A stretch of DNA of 64,000 nucleotides from Alkalicoccobacillus gibsonii (GTDB lineage Bacteria; Bacillota; Bacilli; Bacillales; Bacillaceae_D): assembly GCF_016798245.1 (NCBI RefSeq), contig NZ_JAEUZA010000008.1:1-64000 (forward strand), given 5' to 3'. A model generated the notes under the pieces. That model was not told where the DNA came from. It did not search any database and worked only from the letters and a program-made list of their open reading frames with translations. The position numbers and the translations under genes were made by a program. Shown here in pieces: positions 56,240 through 63,194 of the stretch; within the stretch, counting starts at the first letter, position 1, and every line of letters starts with the position of its first letter.

Positions 56240-56267
56240 AGCATCGGACTTGTGCCGGTGCTTTTTC
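56233..56267 (+). terminator. Terminator after bceB, right copy of the flanking repeat
   Basis: AAAGCATCGG (56238-56247) pairs with the CCGGTGCTTT region (56255-56264), followed by TTTC. It starts in the bceB stop codon. It is the right partner of 53424-53448. Confidence 0.8.
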
Positions 56268-56308
56268 TGATATTGCTTTTCGATTCAGCTATGATTCAAC
56301 ATGTATCT

Positions 56309-56317
56309 TGTTATAAT
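56309..56317 (+). promoter_or_regulatory. Possible extended -10 promoter of the AlkD-like gene
   Basis: TGTTATAAT is a perfect extended -10 element; the -35 is not recognisable. Confidence 0.4.
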
Positions 56318-56371
56318 AAGAATGAAGAGTCATAAGGAATGATTAGTTATAGAAATAAGGAGTTGTATTAG

Positions 56372-57040
56372 ATGGATAACAAAAACAGCACTGAAATGAA
56401 ACGATCATCAAATGCAGAAACCATTCTATCTCAGATTAATCATCAGACGAAGCTTGGCGACCTACGCAAGATGGCAAAGGACATTAAGAAAGATCATGAA
56501 TTGGCAATGGAACTTTGGTCATCTGGAGAGTATGTAGCGAGACTGTTAGCGGTATTAATTATGGATAAGAAGCTCCTATCTCAAGACATGCTTAATCAGC
56601 TTGATAGGGATATGCAGACGCACCCTCTAGATGAACGAAATAATATAGTAGATTGGTTAATGGCGAATCAGCTTTCAAAAGATAAGAAGACGATCGCATT
56701 AATGGAATCATGGGAGCACAGTTCTTCTGCTCTTCAAAGGAGGATTTTCTGGTACTATCAGGCTCGTTTAAGATGGATGGGTAAGACGCCACCAGATAAT
56801 ACGGAATACTTACTCTCTGCTATTGAAGCGAATATAGCAGAGGAAGAGCCTGAAGTACAGTGGGCGATGAATTTCACTGCGGGTTGGATAGGCATTTATG
56901 ATGAGACCTATCGATCACGTTGTATAGAAGTAGGCGTGCGAACAGGTCTATATAAGGGTGACATGGTTTCAAAAGGATGTACGCCTGATTACTTGCCGGA
57001 GTTTATATCAATTGAAGTGAACAAGCGGATGAATAAATAA
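56372..57040 (+). CDS. DNA alkylation repair protein family (AlkD-like, HEAT repeats)
   Basis: The 222-residue protein matches the AlkD-type family of helical-repeat DNA glycosylases: KMAKDIKKDHELAMELWSSG (residues 33-52), ARLLAVLIMD, and later paired helices. AlkD of Bacillus cereus flips out alkylated bases with a Trp and an Asp four residues apart. Here Asp94 (in NNIVDWLM) may match the Asp but Asn90 stands where the Trp would be, so activity on alkylated bases is uncertain. AAGGAG precedes the ATG. The gene seems to stand alone. Confidence 0.8.
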   Translation: MDNKNSTEMKRSSNAETILSQINHQTKLGDLRKMAKDIKKDHELAMELWSSGEYVARLLAVLIMDKKLLSQDMLNQLDRDMQTHPLDERNNIVDWLMANQLSKDKKTIALMESWEHSSSALQRRIFWYYQARLRWMGKTPPDNTEYLLSAIEANIAEEEPEVQWAMNFTAGWIGIYDETYRSRCIEVGVRTGLYKGDMVSKGCTPDYLPEFISIEVNKRMNK

Positions 57041-57049
57041 GAGATGAAA

Positions 57050-57090
57050 GCTCCTCTTTGTGTTTTAAAGCAGGGAGGTTTTTTTATTTA
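57050..57090 (+). terminator. Intrinsic terminator after the AlkD-like gene
   Basis: CCTCTTT (57053-57059) pairs with the AAAG and GGAGG segments (57067-57078), followed by eight T. Confidence 0.75.
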
Positions 57091-57109
57091 GAGAAAGCTA
57101 TAAAAAAAA

Positions 57110-57139
57110 TGAACGATTCCCCTAAGCTGTTCGTATTAC
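57110..57139 (+). promoter_or_regulatory. ECF-type promoter of sigY (autoregulated)
   Basis: TGAAC (57110-57114), a 17-base spacer, then CGTATT (57132-57137). An almost identical element stands before yxlE at 58268. ECF sigma factors commonly activate their own operon from TGAAC-type -35 sites. Confidence 0.8.
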
Positions 57140-57170
57140 AACTAGACTATGATGGTATGGAGTAGATCTC

Positions 57171-57701
57171 ATGGATGAAAAGGACTTGATACAAAAGGCG
57201 AAAAAGGGAGATTCATTAGCACTTTCAACCTTGTTGCAGCAAAACTATTCGTTTCTCTTAAAGTATTTAATGAAAGTCACCCTTCATCCACAAATGGCCG
57301 AGGACTTAACTCAAGAAACGATGATGAAGTGTGTGGAGAAAATTCATCTATATAATGGTGAATCAAAGTTCTCTTCATGGCTCATTACGATCGCATCCAA
57401 TCTTTTCATCGATCTTAAACGCAGGAAAAAGCGAGAGAGACAATGGATGGAGCAGGAGCAGGCGCTCAGGAAAATGAAATGGAATGCGGCAAACCGGAAT
57501 GAAGAGTGGGCGGATGTGCTTGATGTTCTTGCCGATGTCAGCGTAGAGATTCGTATGCCCATCGTGTTAAAGCATTATTATGGGTACTCCTATGAGGAGA
57601 TTGGGAAGATGTTGGGGATTGCAGAGGGGACAGTAAAATCTAGAGTGTCTAATGGGTTAAAGCGTGTGCGAAAGGAGTTGGATCGTCTTGAAGAACGATG
57701 A
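57171..57701 (+). CDS. sigY: SigY-type ECF RNA polymerase sigma factor
   Basis: The 176 residues have sigma region 2 (AEDLTQETMMKCVEKI and SWLITIASNLFIDLKRR) and region 4 (MPIVLKHYYGYSYEEIGKMLG and GTVKSRVSNGLKRVRKEL, cited in part), the two domains of ECF factors. Neighbours match the B. subtilis sigY-yxlCDEFG operon, which supports the assignment. The start codon ATG at 57171 has a weak RBS (ATGGAGTAGAT region). The gene overlaps yxlC and is preceded by an ECF promoter, so it is probably autoregulated. Confidence 0.88.
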   Translation: MDEKDLIQKAKKGDSLALSTLLQQNYSFLLKYLMKVTLHPQMAEDLTQETMMKCVEKIHLYNGESKFSSWLITIASNLFIDLKRRKKRERQWMEQEQALRKMKWNAANRNEEWADVLDVLADVSVEIRMPIVLKHYYGYSYEEIGKMLGIAEGTVKSRVSNGLKRVRKELDRLEER

Positions 57702-58029
57702 TAAGAACAGCCAGGAACCTTACGAGAGCGAAGAGGCTATGACGGCTAAGCAAGTGAGTGATGGTTTAGACAAGATTGAGCAATGGCATTCAGTGTCTAC
57801 GCCAAATCTTCAGTGGTTTCAGCAACAAGTAGAGCTTGAGAAAAAAAGAGTACGCAAAAAACAATGGAAAGAGCTGCTCGTCTTTATCATTGTTTCCGTT
57901 TTTATTCTGTCCGTTGGGATGGCTGTTGTGTACCGTGAGCCGATCGTCTTTCTGTATGTGCAGCTGATTGGACTAATCCTCTTACCTATTGCTCTGTATA
58001 AGCCAAGAAGGAAGGTTAATCACGAATGA
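57688..58029 (+). CDS. yxlC: YxlC-type membrane protein, likely part of the SigY anti-sigma module
   Basis: The 113-residue product has a charged cytoplasmic N-terminal part (1-60) and two hydrophobic segments (about 63-83 and 87-104), then a basic tail. In B. subtilis YxlC and YxlD hold SigY inactive. I chose TTG 57688, which has AAAGGAG 10 bases upstream; an in-frame GTG at 57664 precedes this site. It overlaps sigY by 14 bases and yxlD by 4, so the three are translated in one go. Confidence 0.75.
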   Translation: MKNDDKNSQEPYESEEAMTAKQVSDGLDKIEQWHSVSTPNLQWFQQQVELEKKRVRKKQWKELLVFIIVSVFILSVGMAVVYREPIVFLYVQLIGLILLPIALYKPRRKVNHE

Positions 58030-58250
58030 ATACAAATGGATTAAGTAGCATCTCTCCGTGGTTAGCGATTCTTTTAGCACTCACTCTTATCTGTCAGGGT
58101 TCATGGATGTTTTGGGATGCAAGGAAGAGAGGTCATAATGCATGGCTATGGGGCTTTTTAGGTCTCATTCAATTTCCAACGTATCTAGTGATTTACCTTA
58201 TATTTGTACGAAAGATATTTAAAAGAAAGGCTTCAGGACTTGGCTCCTGA
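58026..58250 (+). CDS. yxlD: YxlD-type small membrane protein
   Basis: The 74 residues contain two membrane segments (about 10-30 and 40-60) around an aromatic loop, SWMFWDARKRGHNAWLWGF. Position and size match B. subtilis yxlD, needed there with YxlC to restrain SigY. Its stop codon lies in the 3' arm of an intrinsic terminator. Confidence 0.78.
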   Translation: MNTNGLSSISPWLAILLALTLICQGSWMFWDARKRGHNAWLWGFLGLIQFPTYLVIYLIFVRKIFKRKASGLGS

Positions 58251-58260
58251 AGTTTTTTTG
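58229..58260 (+). terminator. Terminator overlapping the end of yxlD
   Basis: A perfect 8-bp stem CTTCAGGA (58231-58238) with TCCTGAAG (58245-58252) is followed by seven T. It would stop most transcription from the sigY promoter before yxlE. Confidence 0.88.
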
Positions 58261-58267
58261 TTGAGAG

Positions 58268-58297
58268 TGAACGATTCTCCTGACCTATTCGTATTAC
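58268..58297 (+). promoter_or_regulatory. Second ECF (SigY-type) promoter, upstream of yxlE
   Basis: TGAAC (58268-58272), 17 bases, CGTATT (58290-58295). It agrees with the sigY promoter at 26 of 30 positions. It restarts transcription 8 bases after the yxlD terminator. Confidence 0.8.
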
Positions 58298-58325
58298 GGT
58301 TAACGAAAGAAGATGGAGGGATCAC

Positions 58326-58529
58326 ATGGATGAACTATTGAGTGGTATACCGTGGGCAGCAATTGTACCAATCATCGTCTTACAATTTGTATTGATGTTC
58401 ATAGCATTGATTTCATGTATGAAGGAAGAGAACACAAATGGGCCTAAATGGGTGTGGGTCTTGGTTATTATTTTCGTTAACCTTCTCGGTCCCGTTCTTT
58501 ATTTTGTTATTGGAAGGAGATCAGTGTAA
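58326..58529 (+). CDS. yxlE: YxlE-type membrane protein (PLD N-terminal domain-like)
   Basis: The 67 residues have two membrane segments (about 10-30 and 43-62) linked by a polar loop with KEENTNGPKW, and end in FVIGRRSV. This pattern is that of the short PLDc_N-like family and of B. subtilis YxlE, thought to help control SigY. GATGGAGGG precedes the ATG. The stop overlaps yxlF by one base. Confidence 0.78.
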   Translation: MDELLSGIPWAAIVPIIVLQFVLMFIALISCMKEENTNGPKWVWVLVIIFVNLLGPVLYFVIGRRSV

Positions 58530-59434
58530 TGGGATTGATGAGAATAAGAAATCTTAGAAAAAAGTTTGGGCATATGGATGCGGTGAAAGGAATAGACTTT
58601 GAGCTGGAAGAAGGCATGTGCGTCTCGTTACTCGGTCCAAATGGGGCAGGGAAAACAACAACGTTAAAAATGCTATCTGGACTGCTCGCACCTACAGCGG
58701 GCACCATCACATTCAAAGGTGAACAGATTTCTGACTTAAGACCGTTTATTGGCTATTTGCCTCAGTATCCTACGTTTTTTCCTTGGATGACTGGAAAGGA
58801 GTTTTTAGTATTTGCAGGTCAGTTAGCTAAGCTGAACCGTAAAGAAGCCGAGAGGAGAAGTATGGAGTTACTTGAACGAGTCGGACTTACTCATGCAATG
58901 AAACGTAGGATTGGTGGATATTCGGGTGGAATGAAGCAGCGACTTGGCTTAGCGCAGGCACTAATTCACCGTCCGAGCTTACTCATCTTAGATGAACCTG
59001 TTTCAGCGCTGGATCCACTCGGAAGGCGTGAGGTGTTAGACATGATGAGAGAGATTAAGAAGGAGACAACGATTCTATTCTCCACTCATGTTCTTCATGA
59101 TGCAGAGGAAATAAGCGATCATATTCTAATCATGCACGCTGGAGATATTGTCGTATCAGGGGGCTTGCGTGAGGTCATGGAGTCAAACCGACAGCCAGTG
59201 ATCGAGATCGAGTTTGAATCTCAAGAATCGGAGTGGCTGAAAAGTATAGGGGAATATAGCTTTGTGTCCGAAGTGAATAGCCAGGGAAACACTGCGAAGA
59301 TTCTCTTAGACGACTTAATAAAAGGGAAACATGTCTTACTTAAAGAGATTGTGGAGCGAAACCTTTCTATTCGTAAATTCGAAACGGCTCACACGACACT
59401 TGAAGATCTGTTTATGAAAGTGGTGAAGGCATGA
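58529..59434 (+). CDS. yxlF: YxlF-type ABC transporter ATPase
   Basis: The 301 residues have Walker A GPNGAGKTT (about 36-44), signature YSGGMKQR, Walker B LLILDEPVSALDP, and a C-terminal extension after residue 215 as seen in drug or bacteriocin exporters. It pairs with the ABC-2 permease that follows with a 4-base overlap. The transported compound is not known to me. It is transcribed from the second SigY-type promoter. Confidence 0.85.
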   Translation: MGLMRIRNLRKKFGHMDAVKGIDFELEEGMCVSLLGPNGAGKTTTLKMLSGLLAPTAGTITFKGEQISDLRPFIGYLPQYPTFFPWMTGKEFLVFAGQLAKLNRKEAERRSMELLERVGLTHAMKRRIGGYSGGMKQRLGLAQALIHRPSLLILDEPVSALDPLGRREVLDMMREIKKETTILFSTHVLHDAEEISDHILIMHAGDIVVSGGLREVMESNRQPVIEIEFESQESEWLKSIGEYSFVSEVNSQGNTAKILLDDLIKGKHVLLKEIVERNLSIRKFETAHTTLEDLFMKVVKA

Positions 59435-60210
59435 AGCAATGGATTGTTCTTTATCGAAAAGAACTGCTTGAAATGATACGCAATTATAAGATGCTCTGGA
59501 TTCCCATCGTTTTTATTTTACTTGGCGTAATGCAGCCAATCAGTTCCTATTTCATGCCTGAGCTGTTAGATACCTTTGGGGGACTGCCGGAGGGAACCGT
59601 TCTTGAGATGCCTACTCCCACTGGTGCGGAAGTATTTATTCAAGTGGTATCAAATTATGGGCTGCTCGGTGTACTCATTCTTGTTTTAAGTGCAATGGGT
59701 GTGGTTTCTGCTGAAAAACAGTCGGGAGTCGCAGCCATGGTCATGATTAAACCCGTCTCTTATACCTCGTACATTTTGTCTAAGTGGGCAGGGTTACTCA
59801 CAATTACGTTAGTTTCCTTATTTGTCGGATCGATTGCTTCTTGGTATTATACAAATCTTCTGATTGGAACGGTTCCTTTTGATCGGATGGCTCAAAGTGT
59901 CCTGATCTATAGTCTGTGGCTCACTTTTGTTGTGACCATTACACTCTTTTTTAGTACAATCATGAAGGGGAACGGTAGTGTTGCGTTCTTAACCGTTCTT
60001 GTTGTCTTTACCCTGGCAGCACTCACTTCGTTTATGGGTGAGGTGATGAGCTTTAGCCCTGCTAAAATGACAGAGCATTCAGGGCAAATGGTGTTAGTTG
60101 GAGAACTGGATTCATCGTTCGTACCCGCATTTATGGTTACGTTAAGCGTTTTGATCCTCATACTTATTTTATCCGTGCAAATCTTTAAGAAAAAAGAGCT
60201 ATTAGAGTAA
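59431..60210 (+). CDS. yxlG: YxlG-type ABC-2 permease
   Basis: The 259-residue protein has six hydrophobic segments (near 22-40, 70-92, 113-137, 150-172, 179-197 and 228-248), the ABC-2 fold. It overlaps the ATPase gene by 4 bases, so the two form one exporter. The gene ends 15 bases before a terminator. Confidence 0.85.
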   Translation: MKQWIVLYRKELLEMIRNYKMLWIPIVFILLGVMQPISSYFMPELLDTFGGLPEGTVLEMPTPTGAEVFIQVVSNYGLLGVLILVLSAMGVVSAEKQSGVAAMVMIKPVSYTSYILSKWAGLLTITLVSLFVGSIASWYYTNLLIGTVPFDRMAQSVLIYSLWLTFVVTITLFFSTIMKGNGSVAFLTVLVVFTLAALTSFMGEVMSFSPAKMTEHSGQMVLVGELDSSFVPAFMVTLSVLILILILSVQIFKKKELLE

Positions 60211-60224
60211 AAGCACCGCATGAT

Positions 60225-60262
60225 AAAGCTTTTATCCACTATGGATAGGAGCTTTTTTGTTT
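60225..60262 (+). terminator. Terminator after yxlG
   Basis: AAGCT and ATCC arms pair with GGAT and AGCTT, with small internal loops, followed by TTTTTTG. Confidence 0.75.
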
Positions 60263-60364
60263 GCAGATGGGCATAAGCCGCTATACATTTTGGAAAAGTA
60301 GTAAGGAGTCTAGAAGCCTTATCTTAAGCGTAGCAAGCAACAGTCCGAGAAAAATATTACTAAA

Positions 60365-60384
60365 ATGACCGTTGCAACGGTCAT
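60365..60384. promoter_or_regulatory. Perfect 20-bp palindrome, putative operator of the PTS locus
   Basis: ATGACCGTTGCAACGGTCAT reads the same on both strands. It overlaps a possible -10 TAAAAT (60361-60366) and stands 58 bases before the regulator start. The binding protein is unknown. Confidence 0.65.
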
Positions 60385-60390
60385 AAAACA

Positions 60391-60404
60391 AGGAAGCGTT
60401 TTCT
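60391..60404 (+). promoter_or_regulatory. Possible cre site (CcpA)
   Basis: AGGAAGCGTTTTCT fits the cre consensus TGWAARCGYTWNCW at 12 of 14 positions. It lies between the palindrome and the PTS regulator start, where CcpA would repress the operon when glucose is present. Confidence 0.5.
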
Positions 60405-60442
60405 TTGTTGTCCATTATGATGAATACAAGGGAGGCGTGACT

Positions 60443-61936
60443 GTGAGTACAAAAGATAACCGCGAACAAGATCTCATTTTGTTCTTGTCTAAAAGCCAGG
60501 GTTACGTAACCTCAGAGGAGCTAGTCAAAGCACTCGATGTTTCACAAAAAACCGTGTATCGGTTAATTAAGAAAATTAATGATGAGTATAAGGATCACCC
60601 TTTAATCCGTTCTGAAAGAGGGAGAGGATATACACTCGATTATGAGACATTCATCAGTTATAAGAAAAGCAATACAAACGATAGAGGTACTCAGGTTACT
60701 CCCAGTGAGCGTCGCAGTCGTGTAATGGAGGAGTTATTGCTCTCTTCACCTAAGGCGATTCCAATCTATGATTTGTTTAGTGATTATTATATCGGAGATT
60801 CCGTTATTTCAAATGACGAACAGGTAATGAATGAAGAGCTAAAAGCATTTAATGTGACGCTTGAACGGAAAGACCGGAAGCTCGCTGTGTTGGGTGAGGA
60901 AGCGGATATTCGAAAAGCAATCAAACAGACGAATCCAATCTTCCATACGATTGACCTGGACGATCTGAAGAGTAATGAAGAACTTCATTTTAACAAATAC
61001 GATGTGCTCTTTATCTTAGGGCAGCTGAGAACGATCGAAAAGGAACTGGACATTACGATCCCATATCCGTATAACGTAAACATTTTCTCTCATGTGTACA
61101 TTCTCTTAAGTCGCTCTAGAAAGGCACCTGCACTGTTTTTTAGTGATAAGGTATCTGATATTGAAAAGGAGAATATGAGAAGGGATGCCATTCTTTATCC
61201 GGTAGCAAGAGACATTGTTCATAACATTGAGATCTACTTAAATAGCTCTTTGCCAGAGATTGAGATCTACTTTTTGTATCAATACCTTGTTTCCTCAAGG
61301 ATGCAAGGCTCGCTCGCCATTACTTCAACCTTCTCACCTGATGTTGTAGAAGTGACGCAAGCTTATATTGATGAAATGAGTGTGTATCTTGGGATCGAAA
61401 TAGAAAGCCAATCCATTTTTGTTGATCTGGCAAACCATATTAAACCGATGCTGAACCGATTGGATTATAAAATTCGAGTGAAAAACGGTTTGTTAAGTCA
61501 AATTAAAGTCACGTATGAAGATGTATTCAAAGGAGTCACAGCTGTCTCAGCATCTGTTAGCAGGCGGTTTGGGTTACCTGAGATTAATGAGGATGAGAAT
61601 GCATTTATCACTCTTTACTTTGCAAAGGTAATTGTTACGGGTCAGCATCAACGACCAATTAAAACACTAATTATGTGTACAACCGGAATTGGAACGTCAG
61701 AATTGTTAAAAGCAAAGGTTGCCAGGAAGTTTCCGGAGCTCGAAATTGTTGGACTTGTGGCTTCTCACGATATGCAATTGGTAAAGGAAACGTATCCGGA
61801 TGCAGAACTAATTCTGAGTACCATTCGAATCAAAGAGGATATGCCGATTCACAAGCTACTTGTTAGTGCGATGTTTACGTTTGATGATCAGAAGCGACTA
61901 CAAAGTAAGATTGAGGCGATCTATCATGAGTCGTAA
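60443..61936 (+). CDS. PRD-domain transcriptional regulator with PTS EIIB domain (MtlR/ManR type, lacking EIIA)
   Basis: The 497 residues have an N-terminal helix-turn-helix (about 15-60), two PRD domains (about 175-280 and 295-385) and a C-terminal EIIB-like domain with Cys412 in MCTTGIGTSE. In MtlR/ManR-type activators an EIIA domain follows in the same chain; here it is missing and an EIIA gene overlaps by 11 bases in another frame. Each PRD keeps its first His (SHVYIL, NHIKPM), but Tyr seems to replace the second. I chose GTG 60443 because AAGGGAGG lies 7 bases upstream. It probably activates the PTS genes behind it. Confidence 0.85.
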   Translation: MSTKDNREQDLILFLSKSQGYVTSEELVKALDVSQKTVYRLIKKINDEYKDHPLIRSERGRGYTLDYETFISYKKSNTNDRGTQVTPSERRSRVMEELLLSSPKAIPIYDLFSDYYIGDSVISNDEQVMNEELKAFNVTLERKDRKLAVLGEEADIRKAIKQTNPIFHTIDLDDLKSNEELHFNKYDVLFILGQLRTIEKELDITIPYPYNVNIFSHVYILLSRSRKAPALFFSDKVSDIEKENMRRDAILYPVARDIVHNIEIYLNSSLPEIEIYFLYQYLVSSRMQGSLAITSTFSPDVVEVTQAYIDEMSVYLGIEIESQSIFVDLANHIKPMLNRLDYKIRVKNGLLSQIKVTYEDVFKGVTAVSASVSRRFGLPEINEDENAFITLYFAKVIVTGQHQRPIKTLIMCTTGIGTSELLKAKVARKFPELEIVGLVASHDMQLVKETYPDAELILSTIRIKEDMPIHKLLVSAMFTFDDQKRLQSKIEAIYHES

Positions 61937-62357
61937 TATTCCCATTCGCACATACGTCGACTGTAAGCTGGATAATCGCGATGAGGTATTTAGCTTTATT
62001 GCGGATTTGGTAAGTGAGAAACCCACTGATGCCAGTCAGGTTATTAAGCAGTTAGAACAAAGAGAAGAGCTCGGCAGCACGATGATTGCTGAACATGTTT
62101 TGCTTCCACACATTGAAAGTCCTTACGCGCGGCAGAGTGAAATCATCTTCATCCGCCTAGCCGAGCCGATACAAAATTGGGACGAGACAACAAAAGACAT
62201 TCAGTTACTGATTGTCATCTCCCTTACAGAAAATGAAAGCGTTCAATTAAAGAAAGACATCGCTAGGTTCACCCGGACCTTGGCTGATGAAGAGTTTGTT
62301 CAACAACTCATAACAATGAGCGAGCAGGACATTCTAAGGACAGTTAACCAAAACTAG
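61926..62357 (+). CDS. PTS EIIA domain protein, fructose/mannitol family (regulatory type)
   Basis: The 143 residues form a single EIIA domain of the fructose-mannitol class with the likely phospho-acceptor His62 in LLPHIES. The gene begins inside the regulator gene (11-base overlap). Its sequence and place suit the EIIA domain normally fused to MtlR/ManR-like regulators, so it may act on the regulator instead of in transport. A second, more typical EIIA gene lies downstream. RBS is weak, consistent with coupling. Confidence 0.82.
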   Translation: MSRNIPIRTYVDCKLDNRDEVFSFIADLVSEKPTDASQVIKQLEQREELGSTMIAEHVLLPHIESPYARQSEIIFIRLAEPIQNWDETTKDIQLLIVISLTENESVQLKKDIARFTRTLADEEFVQQLITMSEQDILRTVNQN

Positions 62358-62369
62358 GAGGAATTCGAT

Positions 62370-62684
62370 ATGAAAATCGTTGGAGTAGCAGCATGCACAG
62401 TTGGGATTGCACACACATACATCGCACAGGAGAAATTAGAGAACGCAGGTAAGAAGGCGGGGCACGAGATTCACATTGAAACGCAAGGCACAATCGGAAC
62501 AGAAAATGAATTATCGCAGGAACAAATTGATGCAGCGGATATCGTTATTATTGCAGCAGACGTGAAGATTGCAGGCAAAGAACGCTTTGAAGGAAAACGC
62601 ATGATTGAAGTGACAACCGAGATTGCGGTGAAGTCACCAAACAAACTCATTGCAAAAGCTGCTGAGGTTATCGAACAGAAATAA
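62370..62684 (+). CDS. PTS EIIB subunit, fructose family
   Basis: The 104 residues are a fructose-type EIIB with the phospho-cysteine Cys9 in AACTVGIAHTYIAQEKL and the IETQGTIGTENELSQEQI segment. It receives phosphate from EIIA and passes it to the sugar bound by EIIC. TAGGAGG precedes the ATG. Confidence 0.92.
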   Translation: MKIVGVAACTVGIAHTYIAQEKLENAGKKAGHEIHIETQGTIGTENELSQEQIDAADIVIIAADVKIAGKERFEGKRMIEVTTEIAVKSPNKLIAKAAEVIEQK

Positions 62685-62708
62685 TCATTGGAAATGGGAG
62701 TGGGAGAC

Positions 62709-63161
62709 ATGCAAGTAAAAGATATTGTTGATGTAAATACCATTAAAACAGACCTAGATGTAAAAACAAAGGATGAAGCGATTCAAGCACTTGCTGAGGT
62801 TCTTTTAAAGAATGACTACATCACAGATGTAGAAGAATTTCTTAAGGATATCTATGCAAGAGAAGAGCAAGGGCAAACGGGAATTGGGAACTACATTGCC
62901 ATTCCTCACGGGAACAGTGCAACAGTAAAAAAGATCGGTGTTGCGATTGGTATTACAAATGAAGAAATTCCGTGGGAAACACTTGATGGCAAAGGGGTAA
63001 AAGGAATTATTTTGTTTGCTGTTGGCAAAGAGAACGAAGGGGCGCAAACGCATCTTAAGTTACTATCACTGTTTGCACGAAAATTAGGAAACGATGAAGT
63101 GATTGAGGCGATGCTTCAGTCAAACAATGCAGAAGACGTGCAAGCGGCTTTATGCAACTAA
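62709..63161 (+). CDS. PTS EIIA subunit, fructose family (transport)
   Basis: The 150 residues carry the phospho-His67 in IAIPHGNS, the standard EIIA-Fru motif, and GQTGIGN before it. ATG 62709 lies 8 bases after GGGAG (62696-62700); the in-frame start at 62688 precedes that site. It is likely the EIIA that serves EIIB and EIIC in this operon. Confidence 0.92.
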   Translation: MQVKDIVDVNTIKTDLDVKTKDEAIQALAEVLLKNDYITDVEEFLKDIYAREEQGQTGIGNYIAIPHGNSATVKKIGVAIGITNEEIPWETLDGKGVKGIILFAVGKENEGAQTHLKLLSLFARKLGNDEVIEAMLQSNNAEDVQAALCN

Positions 63162-63194
63162 CAACATCTAAGTAGCGACCTAGGAGGATAGATT

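Noticed and set aside
61675-61866. Plus-strand frame inside the PRD regulator gene
   Set aside because: It is an out-of-frame shadow of the EIIB domain without a binding site.
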